This document shows positions 14,390-21,555 of a stretch of DNA of 24,771 nucleotides, in pieces. A program made the translations under genes and the position numbers. Under the pieces are notes generated by a model, which saw only the letters and a program-made list of their open reading frames with translations, was not told the origin of the DNA and did no database searches. The first letter of the stretch is position 1. Each line of letters begins with the position of its first letter. Origin of the DNA: Thermodesulfobacteriota bacterium (GTDB lineage: Bacteria > Desulfobacterota > BSN033 > UBA1163); contig JASEIE010000015.1 of NCBI GenBank assembly GCA_030024065.1, positions 1 through 24,771 of the forward strand, in the 5' to 3' direction.

Positions 14390-15196
14390 ATGGGAATTCC
14401 TGGTAATGTGGAAGTAACCGGAGGGCCTGTCCACAATACGCAATTGGTCGATGCCAAGCAAGTGGACTTCGGTCCAGCGACTGCGGGCCCATTATGGGAG
14501 GGATGGCATGGAGAAGGCTGGGCAAAGGGGGAAAAGCACCAAAACCCAAGGGTTATCTTCCCCATGTATACGACCTTTTTCCATATGTACGCCCTGAAAA
14601 AGACCGGTATCAAAACCATCCACGACCTTAAAGGAAAAAGCGTCGGATTGGGTCCTGTGGGGGGAACGGTAGCGACTTACTGGCCCCTAGTTCTTGAAGC
14701 AGCCGGTGTGAAACCAGGAAGGATTGTTAATGCCGGATCAAGCGACCTCAATTCGCAGCTCAAGGACGGAATGCTCGATGCCAATGCCCAAACGGTGGGA
14801 CTGCCTTGGGGACTCATTTTTGAGGTTGCGACGACTCATGAGATAAATGTCTTGGGGGTCCCCGGCGCAGATGCGGATAAATTCATCGCAAAATACCCCT
14901 ACTTTTCAAAAGGGGTGATTCCAAAGGGGACTTATAAAAGTAACAAGGACTACGATGTGGAGGCGGTGACAATATGGAATTTCATGACGGTGCACAAAGA
15001 TGCGCCGGAAGATTTCGTCTATGAGGTGGTGAAGAAGACCTTCGAGAATGTGGACATCCTGATAACCGCTCATGCGTCTGCGAAAGAAACGAAACCGGAG
15101 TTTATTGTCCATAGCCCCATTCCCCTCCATCCCGGTGCGGTGAAATACTACCGGGAGAAAGGAATTAAACTCCCGGACAAGTTGATCTTGAAATAA
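14390..15196 (+). pseudogene. TAXI-family TRAP transporter solute receptor, N-terminally truncated
   Basis: A 268-codon frame that matches the TAXI (TAM/TAXI) periplasmic solute-binding receptors from their first domain onward: VEVTGGPVHNTQLVDAKQVD, then IKTIHDLKGKSVGLGPVGGT, DGMLDANAQTVGLPWG, and a normal C-terminus (GAVKYYREKGIKLPDKLI). Family members start with a signal peptide and an ATGGTGGxYYP-like segment, together about 60-65 residues, and both are absent. The frame opens with ATG 7 nt after copy 3 of the palindrome and has no ribosome binding site. Without a signal peptide the product would stay in the cytoplasm and lack part of the ligand cleft, so the gene is probably dead. The intact permease gene follows. 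Confidence 0.82.
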
Positions 15197-15222
15197 GTTC
15201 GTGATGTAAAATGGCGAAAAGG

Positions 15223-15264
15223 ATGTGCGGATGTACTGTTAAAAACAGTCATCCGCACATTTTT
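15223..15264 (+). terminator. Strong hairpin with T-run between TRAP receptor and permease
   Basis: ATGTGCGGATG pairs with CATCCGCACAT (11 bp), continuing after a one-base bulge into ACTGTT/AACAGT around an AAA loop, then TTTT. It is a terminator or attenuator that in TRAP operons would make receptor transcript exceed permease transcript. Confidence 0.8.
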
Positions 15265-15300
15265 AAACCCTTGGACAATAATTAAAGAAGGGGAAGAACC

Positions 15301-17235
15301 ATGAATGAGGAAAAAGTAGTCGATATCAAAGAGGTTGCGCATAAACTGGAAGAGATGCATATCAAAGATATCGAAATCTCGGGTGGAAGGGAACTGACAG
15401 GCATTCTCTCCAAGGCAGTCTTTGTGATCGGACTTGCCATGAGTCTCTTTCACATCTATGTCTTGACCATTCGGGCCATCGATCCCTGGTATTTCAGGAC
15501 CATGCATGTGGTCTTTGCAGGTGTTTTAGTCTTCGCTGTAGTCCCCGGATGGAAGAACTCACCCAAAGATCGTCTTCATTTAATCGATTATCTTTTCATC
15601 CTCTTAACCATAGCTCCTGCCGCCTATATCTTTATTGTATTTGATGAGTGGATCTATCGAGTCGGTGTGGTTCCAAATACTCTGGATTTCATCTTCTCCA
15701 CCCTCTTTGTCATTACGGTAGTGGAAATGGCAAGGCGGGCCACAGGTTTGCCCCTGGCTATCCTCTCAGGGATTTTCATTCTTTATGGTTACTTTGGCAA
15801 TTATATGCCCGGCCTCTTCTACCATAAGGGATACTCCTGGCCGAGGATGATGACCTACCTCTTCAGTCTGGATGGAATATTAAGCCTCCCCATTCTGGCC
15901 TCTGCCCACTATATCTTCCTCTTCGTCCTCTTCGGCGCATTTGTAGAGGTCTCCGGAGCAGGTAAGTTTTTTGTCGATTTTGCACGCTGTGCCGCCGGCC
16001 AGCTCAGGGGAGGCCCAGCCAAAGTGTCCATCATCTCAAGCGCTATTATTGGAACTGCCTCGGGATCCTCCGTGGCCAATGTCGTCGTGGATGGAGTCTT
16101 CAATATTCCATTGATGAAAGCCAGCGGTTTTCGGGCTGCCACAGCTGGAGCAATTGAAGCCATGAACTCAACAGGCGGCCAGATCATGCCTCCGGTCATG
16201 GGTGCCGGAGCCTTTCTCATGGCAGAGATCCTCGGAGTTCCATACTCTAAGGTTGCACTGGCCGCGGTGATTCCTGCGCTAATGTATTTCACCGCTGCAT
16301 ACTGGATGATTGATTTTTACTCTGCCTCTGAAGGGTTAAGGGGAATGACGAGAGAAGAACTTCCGGTCTTCCGGCGGATTATGGCAGAAAAAGGGTATCT
16401 TCTCGTTCCTATCGTTGTCCTCCTATTCTCTCTGATGGTCCTGATGTATTCTCCCTACCGGTCTGCAATCTACGCAATTATTTCGCTTATCATTGTGGGC
16501 TGGGTGAGGAAGGCGAGCCGACTCGGAATAAAAAGCATTCTTGAAACTCTTGCAAAAGGAGCAAGAGGTTCGATTGAGATCGCTGCTACCTGCGCTGCTG
16601 CAGGGATCATCGTAGGAGTTCTCACGCAGACCGGACTTGGGATGAAATTTGCGATGATCATCATCAACTATTCCGGAGGAAACCTGTTGCTCGCTCTAAT
16701 CTTCACCATGCTGATTGCAATCATCCTTGGAATGGGGATGCCCACCACAGCGGCCTATGCAATCTCGGCATCCGTCCTCGCTCCTGCACTGATTCAGCTT
16801 AAAGTCCCGGCCATTGCGGCCCACCTCTTCATCTTCTACTTTGCCTGTCTTTCCGCGCTGACTCCTCCTGTGGCTTTAGCCGCCTTTGCGGCTGCCGCCA
16901 TTGCCAATGCAAAGACCTGGGATGTAGGGTGGTTGGGAATGAAATTTGCGTTGGCTGGATTTCTTATCCCTTATATGTTTGTTTATGGGCCTGCAATGGT
17001 CCTTGTTGGAAGTCCGACAGAGATTACCCTTGTCATTATTACAGGTCTTTTAGGGACTATGGCGCTGGGAGCTGCGGTCCAGGGATGGTTATTGAAAAAG
17101 GCGGGATGGATAGAGCGGCTCATCCTGCTGATAGGGGCTCTTTTCCTGATAAAACCGGGCTGGATTACAGACCTCATCGGCTTCGGGTTGCTCATCATTG
17201 TTGCCGGTTATCAATACACAAAATATAAGAAGTAG
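15301..17235 (+). CDS. TRAP transporter fused permease (TAXI type, DctQ-DctM fusion)
   Basis: A 644-residue inner-membrane permease of a sodium- or proton-driven tripartite transporter. The N-terminal third (about 35-215) carries the small-subunit helices; the rest is the large-subunit core, with the signature SIISSAIIGTASGSSVANVV (about 245-264) and the region AMNSTGGQIMPPVMGAGAFL (about 289-308), then GMGMPTTAAYAISASVLAPA near 480. Fused permeases of this kind pair with TAXI receptors, which fits the truncated receptor gene directly upstream. GAAGGGGAAG precedes the ATG. The permease appears intact although its receptor does not, so it may use a receptor encoded elsewhere. Known TAXI substrates are mostly organic acids and amino acids; the substrate here is unknown. 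Confidence 0.93.
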   Translation: MNEEKVVDIKEVAHKLEEMHIKDIEISGGRELTGILSKAVFVIGLAMSLFHIYVLTIRAIDPWYFRTMHVVFAGVLVFAVVPGWKNSPKDRLHLIDYLFILLTIAPAAYIFIVFDEWIYRVGVVPNTLDFIFSTLFVITVVEMARRATGLPLAILSGIFILYGYFGNYMPGLFYHKGYSWPRMMTYLFSLDGILSLPILASAHYIFLFVLFGAFVEVSGAGKFFVDFARCAAGQLRGGPAKVSIISSAIIGTASGSSVANVVVDGVFNIPLMKASGFRAATAGAIEAMNSTGGQIMPPVMGAGAFLMAEILGVPYSKVALAAVIPALMYFTAAYWMIDFYSASEGLRGMTREELPVFRRIMAEKGYLLVPIVVLLFSLMVLMYSPYRSAIYAIISLIIVGWVRKASRLGIKSILETLAKGARGSIEIAATCAAAGIIVGVLTQTGLGMKFAMIIINYSGGNLLLALIFTMLIAIILGMGMPTTAAYAISASVLAPALIQLKVPAIAAHLFIFYFACLSALTPPVALAAFAAAAIANAKTWDVGWLGMKFALAGFLIPYMFVYGPAMVLVGSPTEITLVIITGLLGTMALGAAVQGWLLKKAGWIERLILLIGALFLIKPGWITDLIGFGLLIIVAGYQYTKYKK

Positions 17236-17290
17236 CGCCCTCATTTACTGGGGGCGAATATATGGCGTCGGCAGTAAATGCCGACGCTAC
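17232..17290. repeat. GTAGCG...CGCTAC palindrome with inner GCGTCGGCA hairpin
   Basis: An outer pair GTAGCG (17232-17237) and CGCTAC (17285-17290) encloses a perfect 9-bp hairpin GCGTCGGCA-gtaaa-TGCCGACGC (17265-17287). It overlaps the stop codon of the permease gene and occupies the spacer before the dehydrogenase gene, where a ribosome binding site would be expected. Confidence 0.85.
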
Positions 17291-17300
17291 ACAACCCCAT

Positions 17301-18380
17301 ATGTCAAAAAGGTCTTATCGAATCGCCATCATCCCGGGAGACGGGATCGGGAAAGAAGTCGTTTCGGAGGGAGTCAAATGCTTAAAGGCTCTATCTGAGA
17401 TTTTCGAAAATATTCAGTTCGAATTCGAATATTTTTCTTGGGGCAGCGAAAACTTTCTTCAATATGGAAGGATGATGCCTGAAGATGGCTTGGGGATTTT
17501 AAAGAACTTCGATGCCATCTATTTAGGCGCCGTGGGCGATCCCAGAATCCCAGACGATGTGACCCTCCATGGGCTACTCCTTCCCATTAAATGGGAATTT
17601 GACCTCTACGTGGGCCTCCGTCCCGTTTTCCTCTTTCCAGGGATAGAGTCGCCATTGGCGAATATCTCTGGGGGAGAGATCGATATTGTGGTCATCCGGG
17701 AGAATACGGAGGGTGAATATTCGAACATCGGCGGGATTGTCGGGACCGGGGACCCTGAATTAGCCCTCCAGAGCGGCCTCTTCACCCGAAAGGGCATCGA
17801 AAGGATCATCACGTTTGCCTTCGAATATGCGAAAGAAAAAAGAAGGAAGAAGGTCACCTCTATCACCAAATCGAATGCCCAGCGATACGGGATGGTCCTC
17901 TGGGATCGCATCTTTAAAGAGGTCTCTTTAACATTTCCTGAAATCCAGACCGAATCGAAGCTGATCGATGCAGCCTGCATGGATGTGGTCCGAAACCCCA
18001 AGGGCTATGATGTGATCGTGGCATCCAACCTCTTCGCGGATATCCTCTCAGATCTTACCGCCTCTGTCACAGGAGGTTTAGGATTGGCGCCGGGCGCCAG
18101 CTTTAACCCCGAAGATAAAACCCATCCCGGATTCTTCGACCCTGTCCATGGCTCTGCTCCCGATATTTCGGGCAAGGGATTGGCCAATCCCCTTGCAGCC
18201 ATCCTCACCGCCAAGATGATGCTGGACTATCTGGAAGAGAAGGAGGCCGCAAGCCTTTTATATCAAGCCGTCTCAAAGAATCTGGCTGAAAATAAGGTGA
18301 GGACTATGGACCTGGGTGGCCGATCGAAAACGAACGAGGTAGGAAACGACATCGTCAGGATCCTCCGTTCCTTCCCTTAA
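17301..18380 (+). CDS. Isocitrate/isopropylmalate dehydrogenase family, tartrate/D-malate dehydrogenase (decarboxylating) type
   Basis: A 359-residue NAD-dependent, metal-dependent beta-hydroxyacid oxidative decarboxylase. Family motifs: YRIAIIPGDGIGKEVV at the N-terminus, GAVGDPRIPDDVTLHGLLLP (substrate loop, of the tartrate/D-malate dehydrogenase kind rather than LeuB or Icd), IVVIRENTEGEYSNIGG, the metal-binding NLFADILSDL, and HGSAPDISGKGLANP. Length is normal. It follows the TRAP permease, so it may act on the imported hydroxy-acid or on a product of the molybdenum enzymes. ATG 17301 is chosen because the family begins just before the nucleotide-binding strand; an in-frame ATG at 17262 would add 13 residues encoded by a palindromic repeat. 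No good ribosome binding site is visible for either start. Confidence 0.87.
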   Translation: MSKRSYRIAIIPGDGIGKEVVSEGVKCLKALSEIFENIQFEFEYFSWGSENFLQYGRMMPEDGLGILKNFDAIYLGAVGDPRIPDDVTLHGLLLPIKWEFDLYVGLRPVFLFPGIESPLANISGGEIDIVVIRENTEGEYSNIGGIVGTGDPELALQSGLFTRKGIERIITFAFEYAKEKRRKKVTSITKSNAQRYGMVLWDRIFKEVSLTFPEIQTESKLIDAACMDVVRNPKGYDVIVASNLFADILSDLTASVTGGLGLAPGASFNPEDKTHPGFFDPVHGSAPDISGKGLANPLAAILTAKMMLDYLEEKEAASLLYQAVSKNLAENKVRTMDLGGRSKTNEVGNDIVRILRSFP

Positions 18381-18390
18381 AGTCCGTATG

Positions 18391-18511
18391 AATACAAACG
18401 CATTATGAATTTTGTAGGGCAACCCTTCAGGGTTGCTTGTCTGCGTTACGCAGGCTTCATGCAAGGCTAAAGCCTTGCCCTACGTGCCAAATGATTTAAT
18501 GCGTTGGTATT
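18391..18511. repeat. 121-bp compound palindrome
   Basis: Outer arms 18391-18405 and 18497-18511 match at 14 of 15 positions. Inside them, GTAGGGCAA (18414-18422) pairs perfectly with TTGCCCTAC (18475-18483). Three small hairpins lie within: AACCCT-tc-AGGGTT (18421-18434), CTGCG-tta-CGCAG (18441-18453) and CAAGGCT-aa-AGCCTTG (18462-18477). It sits between the dehydrogenase gene and the end of the convergent radical SAM gene; no ORF is present. Confidence 0.93.
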
Positions 18512-18550
18512 AGTTAGAAAATAGAATTTTAAATTCCCCCATCCCCTTTT

Positions 18551-18586
18551 CCTGCACGCCGCAGGCAGGAGTGGCCAAATTGGCCA
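18551..18586. repeat. CCTGC/GCAGG hairpin and TGGCCA palindrome
   Basis: CCTGC-acgcc-GCAGG (18551-18565) belongs to the same loose family as the hairpins at 2148 and 4099; it is followed by the perfect palindrome TGGCCAA-a-TTGGCCA (18572-18586). Both lie just downstream of the minus-strand radical SAM gene and could serve as its 3' hairpins, but no T-run follows. Confidence 0.6.
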
Positions 18587-18602
18587 TGCCTAATTCGTTT
18601 GA

Positions 18603-19652
18603 TCAGCGCTGAGTGTAAAGGTCGTAAATCGCCTTGGATTGAGGATCGAAGTTGGTCAGGCCATATGTTTTAGCCCACTCCATTGCCTCCACAAATTCCT
18701 TCACGGTGATCCCGCGGGAGATTTCAGGATACTCAAAGGCTTTGTAGTCCACCCGATATTGAGCCATGATATTTACGTAGGTGTTTTTGGGAAGATGCTC
18801 AGCCACCCATTTTACGAATTTCTCAGTGCCTGCCACCCGATTGGGCATGACCAGGTGCCGGATGATCACTCCCCGAAGGGCAATTCCCTGATTATCAGGC
18901 TGGAGCACTCCCACCTGTCGGTGCATTTCGATGATTGCTTTCTTTGTCACTTCAGGATAGTCTGAAGCCCCGGAGGAATACTTCGCTGCCTTATCCGGGT
19001 CCATATATTTCATGTCGGGCAAATAGATATCGACGATGCCATCTAAAATCTTCAATATTTCTACCAGTTCATAGCCGCTGGTATTGTAAACCAGGGGAAG
19101 GCGCAGCCCTTTTTTCAGGGCAATCCGTGTGGCGTTGAGGATGTTCGGCATGACATGGGTCGGCGTGACGAGGTTGATGTTATGGCATCCTATCTTCTGG
19201 AGGTTGATCATCATGTCTGCCACACCCTCATCCTGTACTTCCTTTCCCCTTCCTTCATGGGCAATGGGCCAGTTCTGGCAGAAGATACAGCGGAGGTTGC
19301 AGTTGGAGAAGAAGATGGTTCCAGACCCTCCTCCGCCTACCAGTGGCATCTCCTCCCCGAAATGGGGATGAGAGCCGAACACCACAGGCTTCAACGGAGA
19401 CCGGCAGAACCCCTTTTCACCCTTTTGCCGATTCACCCCGCAACGCCTGGGACAGATCTTGCAGTTTTCAAAAAGGGCATAGGCCTGCTTGATCCTCTGG
19501 GCCAATAGGCCTTCTCTCTCCAGCTTCTCATAGGCTGGAACCCATCGGTCATCCTTTTTCTGTTTAGCATGGATGGAAACAGCAGGGCAGAGGAGCAGGG
19601 AGCAACCTGAAAGAAGAGAATGTTTGATGAAATCCCGTCGTGTGATCTTCAT
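18603..19652 (-). CDS. Radical SAM protein of the PflA-like/AmrS-related group with Tat-like leader
   Basis: A 350-residue radical SAM enzyme. The SAM [4Fe-4S] motif is CNLRCIFC (C118, C122, C125), preceded by a second Cys set C64, C67, C71 and C83 (CKICPRRC, then GFC). The protein resembles the uncharacterised PFL-activase-like family often called PflX/YgkA. The N-terminus is a twin-arginine leader: ITRRDFIKHS, a hydrophobic stretch, then VSIHA as a possible cleavage site; LSGC inside it could even be read as a lipobox. Export of a SAM-dependent enzyme would be unusual. The start at 19652 is preferred over an in-frame ATG at 19673 because a consensus promoter places the transcript start at about 19652, implying a leaderless mRNA. 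It is divergent from the AmrS-like gene. Substrate unknown. Confidence 0.85.
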   Translation of the reverse strand: MKITRRDFIKHSLLSGCSLLLCPAVSIHAKQKKDDRWVPAYEKLEREGLLAQRIKQAYALFENCKICPRRCGVNRQKGEKGFCRSPLKPVVFGSHPHFGEEMPLVGGGGSGTIFFSNCNLRCIFCQNWPIAHEGRGKEVQDEGVADMMINLQKIGCHNINLVTPTHVMPNILNATRIALKKGLRLPLVYNTSGYELVEILKILDGIVDIYLPDMKYMDPDKAAKYSSGASDYPEVTKKAIIEMHRQVGVLQPDNQGIALRGVIIRHLVMPNRVAGTEKFVKWVAEHLPKNTYVNIMAQYRVDYKAFEYPEISRGITVKEFVEAMEWAKTYGLTNFDPQSKAIYDLYTQR

Positions 19653-19661
19653 ATGAATGTT

Positions 19662-19690
19662 ATTATACTTCATCGCAACAGAGTTGTGAA
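19662..19690 (-). promoter_or_regulatory. Consensus promoter for a probably leaderless transcript
   Basis: On the minus strand, TTCACA (19690-19685) is followed after 17 nt by a perfect TATAAT (19667-19662). The ATG at 19652 begins 10 nt past the -10 box, so the expected 5' UTR is 0-3 nt. Confidence 0.65.
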
Positions 19691-19719
19691 GACCGAAAAA
19701 TAGACATTGATATTGACCT

Positions 19720-19857
19720 CTTCTCCCCTCTCCCTTAGCGGCTGTGTCGTAATTAGCCGTTCGCCCTGAGGGCTCTCGAAGGGGGAACGGTTTGCTCAGG
19801 ACAGGCCTTGTCGAACCATGAACGGACTTATGACACAGTCTCCAAGGGAGGGGAAGT
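19720..19857. repeat. Nested inverted repeats between the radical SAM genes
   Basis: Three layers are nested: an outer C-rich arm (CTCCCCTCTCCCTTAG, from 19722) facing CCAAGGGAGGGGAAG (19842-19856); CTGTGTCGTAA (19742-19752) facing TTATGACACAG (19828-19838), one mismatch; and CCGTTCGCCC (19757-19766) facing GGGGGAACGG (19781-19790), one mismatch, with a second GAACGG at 19820. It looks like one palindrome inserted into another. It fills most of the 302-nt divergent spacer. Confidence 0.8.
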
Positions 19858-19954
19858 TATTAGGTTTGATCTTTCGATTGTCTTTTTTTTGGGTGAAGAG
19901 ATAAAAACCTGAAAAGGGTTGACTATCTCATCGGTTCCACTGTAACTTATTAAT

Positions 19955-21118
19955 ATGGAGATGATTGACGCCGCCAGATCCCGTTCACCAATGACCAAAC
20001 GAGAATTTCTTAATCTCTGCGGGAGAGGTGTCTGCCTGCTCCCTGCTGTTAACCTCTTCGGCCTTCCTGACGTTTCCCATGCACAAATGGCCAAGAAGGG
20101 GCTTATCAAAACAAAACTGTCTCCTTATTTTACTTCGCTTGGCGGAGGAGAAATCCAGTGTGAACTCTGCCCACATCAATGCCGTGTTTCCAGGGGCAAA
20201 CGGGGTATGTGCAGGGTGCGGGAAAACCGGGATGGGAAATATTACAGTCTGGTCTACGGGAATCCCTGCGCCCTCCATCCGGACCCGATCGAGAAGAAAC
20301 CCTTCTTTCATGTCCTTCCCGGTACCATCTCTTTTTCACTTGCGACAGCAGGATGCAATTTTCAGTGCAAGTTCTGCCAGAACTGGGAGATTTCCCAGGC
20401 CTCGCCCGAGGATATTTATAGCTATGAGGTCTCGCCGGAGATGATCGTAAAAAAGGCGAAGGAAATACGATCTCACTCCGTTGCCTACACCTATGTCGAG
20501 CCCACCGTCTTCTACGAATACATGCTGGACGTTGGCCGCCTTGTTAAGAAGGCGGGACTTCTGAATGTCACCCACTCAAACGGCTTCATCAACCCGGATC
20601 CGCTCCGAAACCTGTGCAAAGTTATCGATGCGGCCAATATCGATCTGAAGGGCTTCACTGAGACATTTTATCGTGAACTGTGCAGTGGAGAGATCTCCCC
20701 TGTTCTCGAAACATTAAAGATCCTGAAGCAGGAGAAGATTCACCTGGAGATCACAAACCTCGTAATCCCCACAAAGAACGATGACCTACCCTCATTAAAA
20801 GAGATGTGCCTCTGGATAAAAAAGGAATTGGGTGCTGATACGCCAATCCATTTCTCGCGGTTCTATCCTTTATATAAGCTGAGAACCCTTCCGCCTACTC
20901 CTGTTTCGACCCTTGAGCAGGCCAGGGCAGTGGCTTTGTCTGCCGGCCTTGAATATGTCTATATCGGAAATATCCCCGGCCATGAGGCAGAAAATACCTT
21001 CTGCGTAAAGTGCAAGAAGTTGATCATCCAGCGAACAGGATATATGGTGGGAGAAATTCACCTCAAGGGTGGAAGGTGTAAGTACTGTGGAAAACCTATC
21101 CCCGGCATCTGGGCTTAA
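19955..21118 (+). CDS. amrS: AmmeMemoRadiSam-system radical SAM enzyme AmrS-like, with Tat-like leader
   Basis: A 387-residue radical SAM protein. The SAM cluster motif is CNFQCKFC (C134, C138, C141), preceded by CELCPHQC (C69, C72, C76) and a further Cys in RGMC. A C-terminal zinc-ribbon-like pair (CVKCKK, then GRCKYCGKPIPGIW) is typical of AmrS. AmrS is the radical SAM member of the conserved AmmeMemoRadiSam trio, whose reaction is unsettled; neither AMMECR1 nor MEMO partner is in the window. The N-terminus has TKREFLNLCGRG, a hydrophobic stretch and VSHA before the conserved part, i.e. a degenerate Tat leader (Lys-Arg instead of Arg-Arg), paralleling its divergent neighbour. ATG 19955 is used; in-frame ATGs at 19961 and 19991 also keep the leader. 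TTGACT (19919-19924) and TAACTT (19943-19948) may form a promoter close to the start. Confidence 0.85.
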   Translation: MEMIDAARSRSPMTKREFLNLCGRGVCLLPAVNLFGLPDVSHAQMAKKGLIKTKLSPYFTSLGGGEIQCELCPHQCRVSRGKRGMCRVRENRDGKYYSLVYGNPCALHPDPIEKKPFFHVLPGTISFSLATAGCNFQCKFCQNWEISQASPEDIYSYEVSPEMIVKKAKEIRSHSVAYTYVEPTVFYEYMLDVGRLVKKAGLLNVTHSNGFINPDPLRNLCKVIDAANIDLKGFTETFYRELCSGEISPVLETLKILKQEKIHLEITNLVIPTKNDDLPSLKEMCLWIKKELGADTPIHFSRFYPLYKLRTLPPTPVSTLEQARAVALSAGLEYVYIGNIPGHEAENTFCVKCKKLIIQRTGYMVGEIHLKGGRCKYCGKPIPGIWA

Positions 21119-21292
21119 AAGTCTTCAGTGATTGGGTGAGGGGAAAGAGGCCAGTTTGGTTGAGTGGTTATATCGTTAGTATTTAAATTTAGAACTTAAC
21201 CCTTTGACCTGACACTAAACGTGCTTCCTAACCTTTACCTAAATACTATATACTCCCCTTTCCTGAAGGGTCATTTTGCTATCAATAATAAG

Positions 21293-21475
21293 ATGAAGAA
21301 TAAACTGCCTTTTACCTGTCCGGTCTGCGGTCGTAAAAAGGAGTACCCCTTGAAAGAATTATTCGAAGGGGCGCCTCTGAACTGCCCCTTTTGCAAGCTG
21401 GCGCTCACGCTCCACGGCCATATGTGGGAGGATGTCCAGAAAGAGGTCGAAAGATTAAAAGAAGGGAAAGGATGA
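21293..21475 (+). CDS. Small zinc-ribbon protein
   Basis: A 60-residue protein with two CxxC knuckles, C9/C12 (FTCPVCGRKKEY) and C31/C34 (LNCPFCKLALTL), followed by a short amphipathic helix (WEDVQKEVERLKEG). The spacing fits a single zinc-binding ribbon; function unknown. The conserved region begins with MKNKLPF at 21293, so I use that ATG; the frame extends upstream to a GTG at 21221 through sequence that does not look protein-like. Neither start has a clear ribosome binding site. It lies 175 nt after the AmrS-like gene on the same strand and could be co-transcribed with it; the gap between them shows no other feature. Confidence 0.6.
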   Translation: MKNKLPFTCPVCGRKKEYPLKELFEGAPLNCPFCKLALTLHGHMWEDVQKEVERLKEGKG

Positions 21476-21555
21476 TTTTCCCAGCCTCCTGCTAATATCT
21501 CAACATCCCGATTTCATATCCCCATTTTGGAAGCCAAAAACGAAAACTCAAGCGC

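Noticed and set aside
21221..21292. GTG-started extension of the zinc-ribbon gene
   Set aside because: The added residues are not conserved-looking and overlap AT-rich promoter-like DNA; the ATG at 21293 gives a compact domain.
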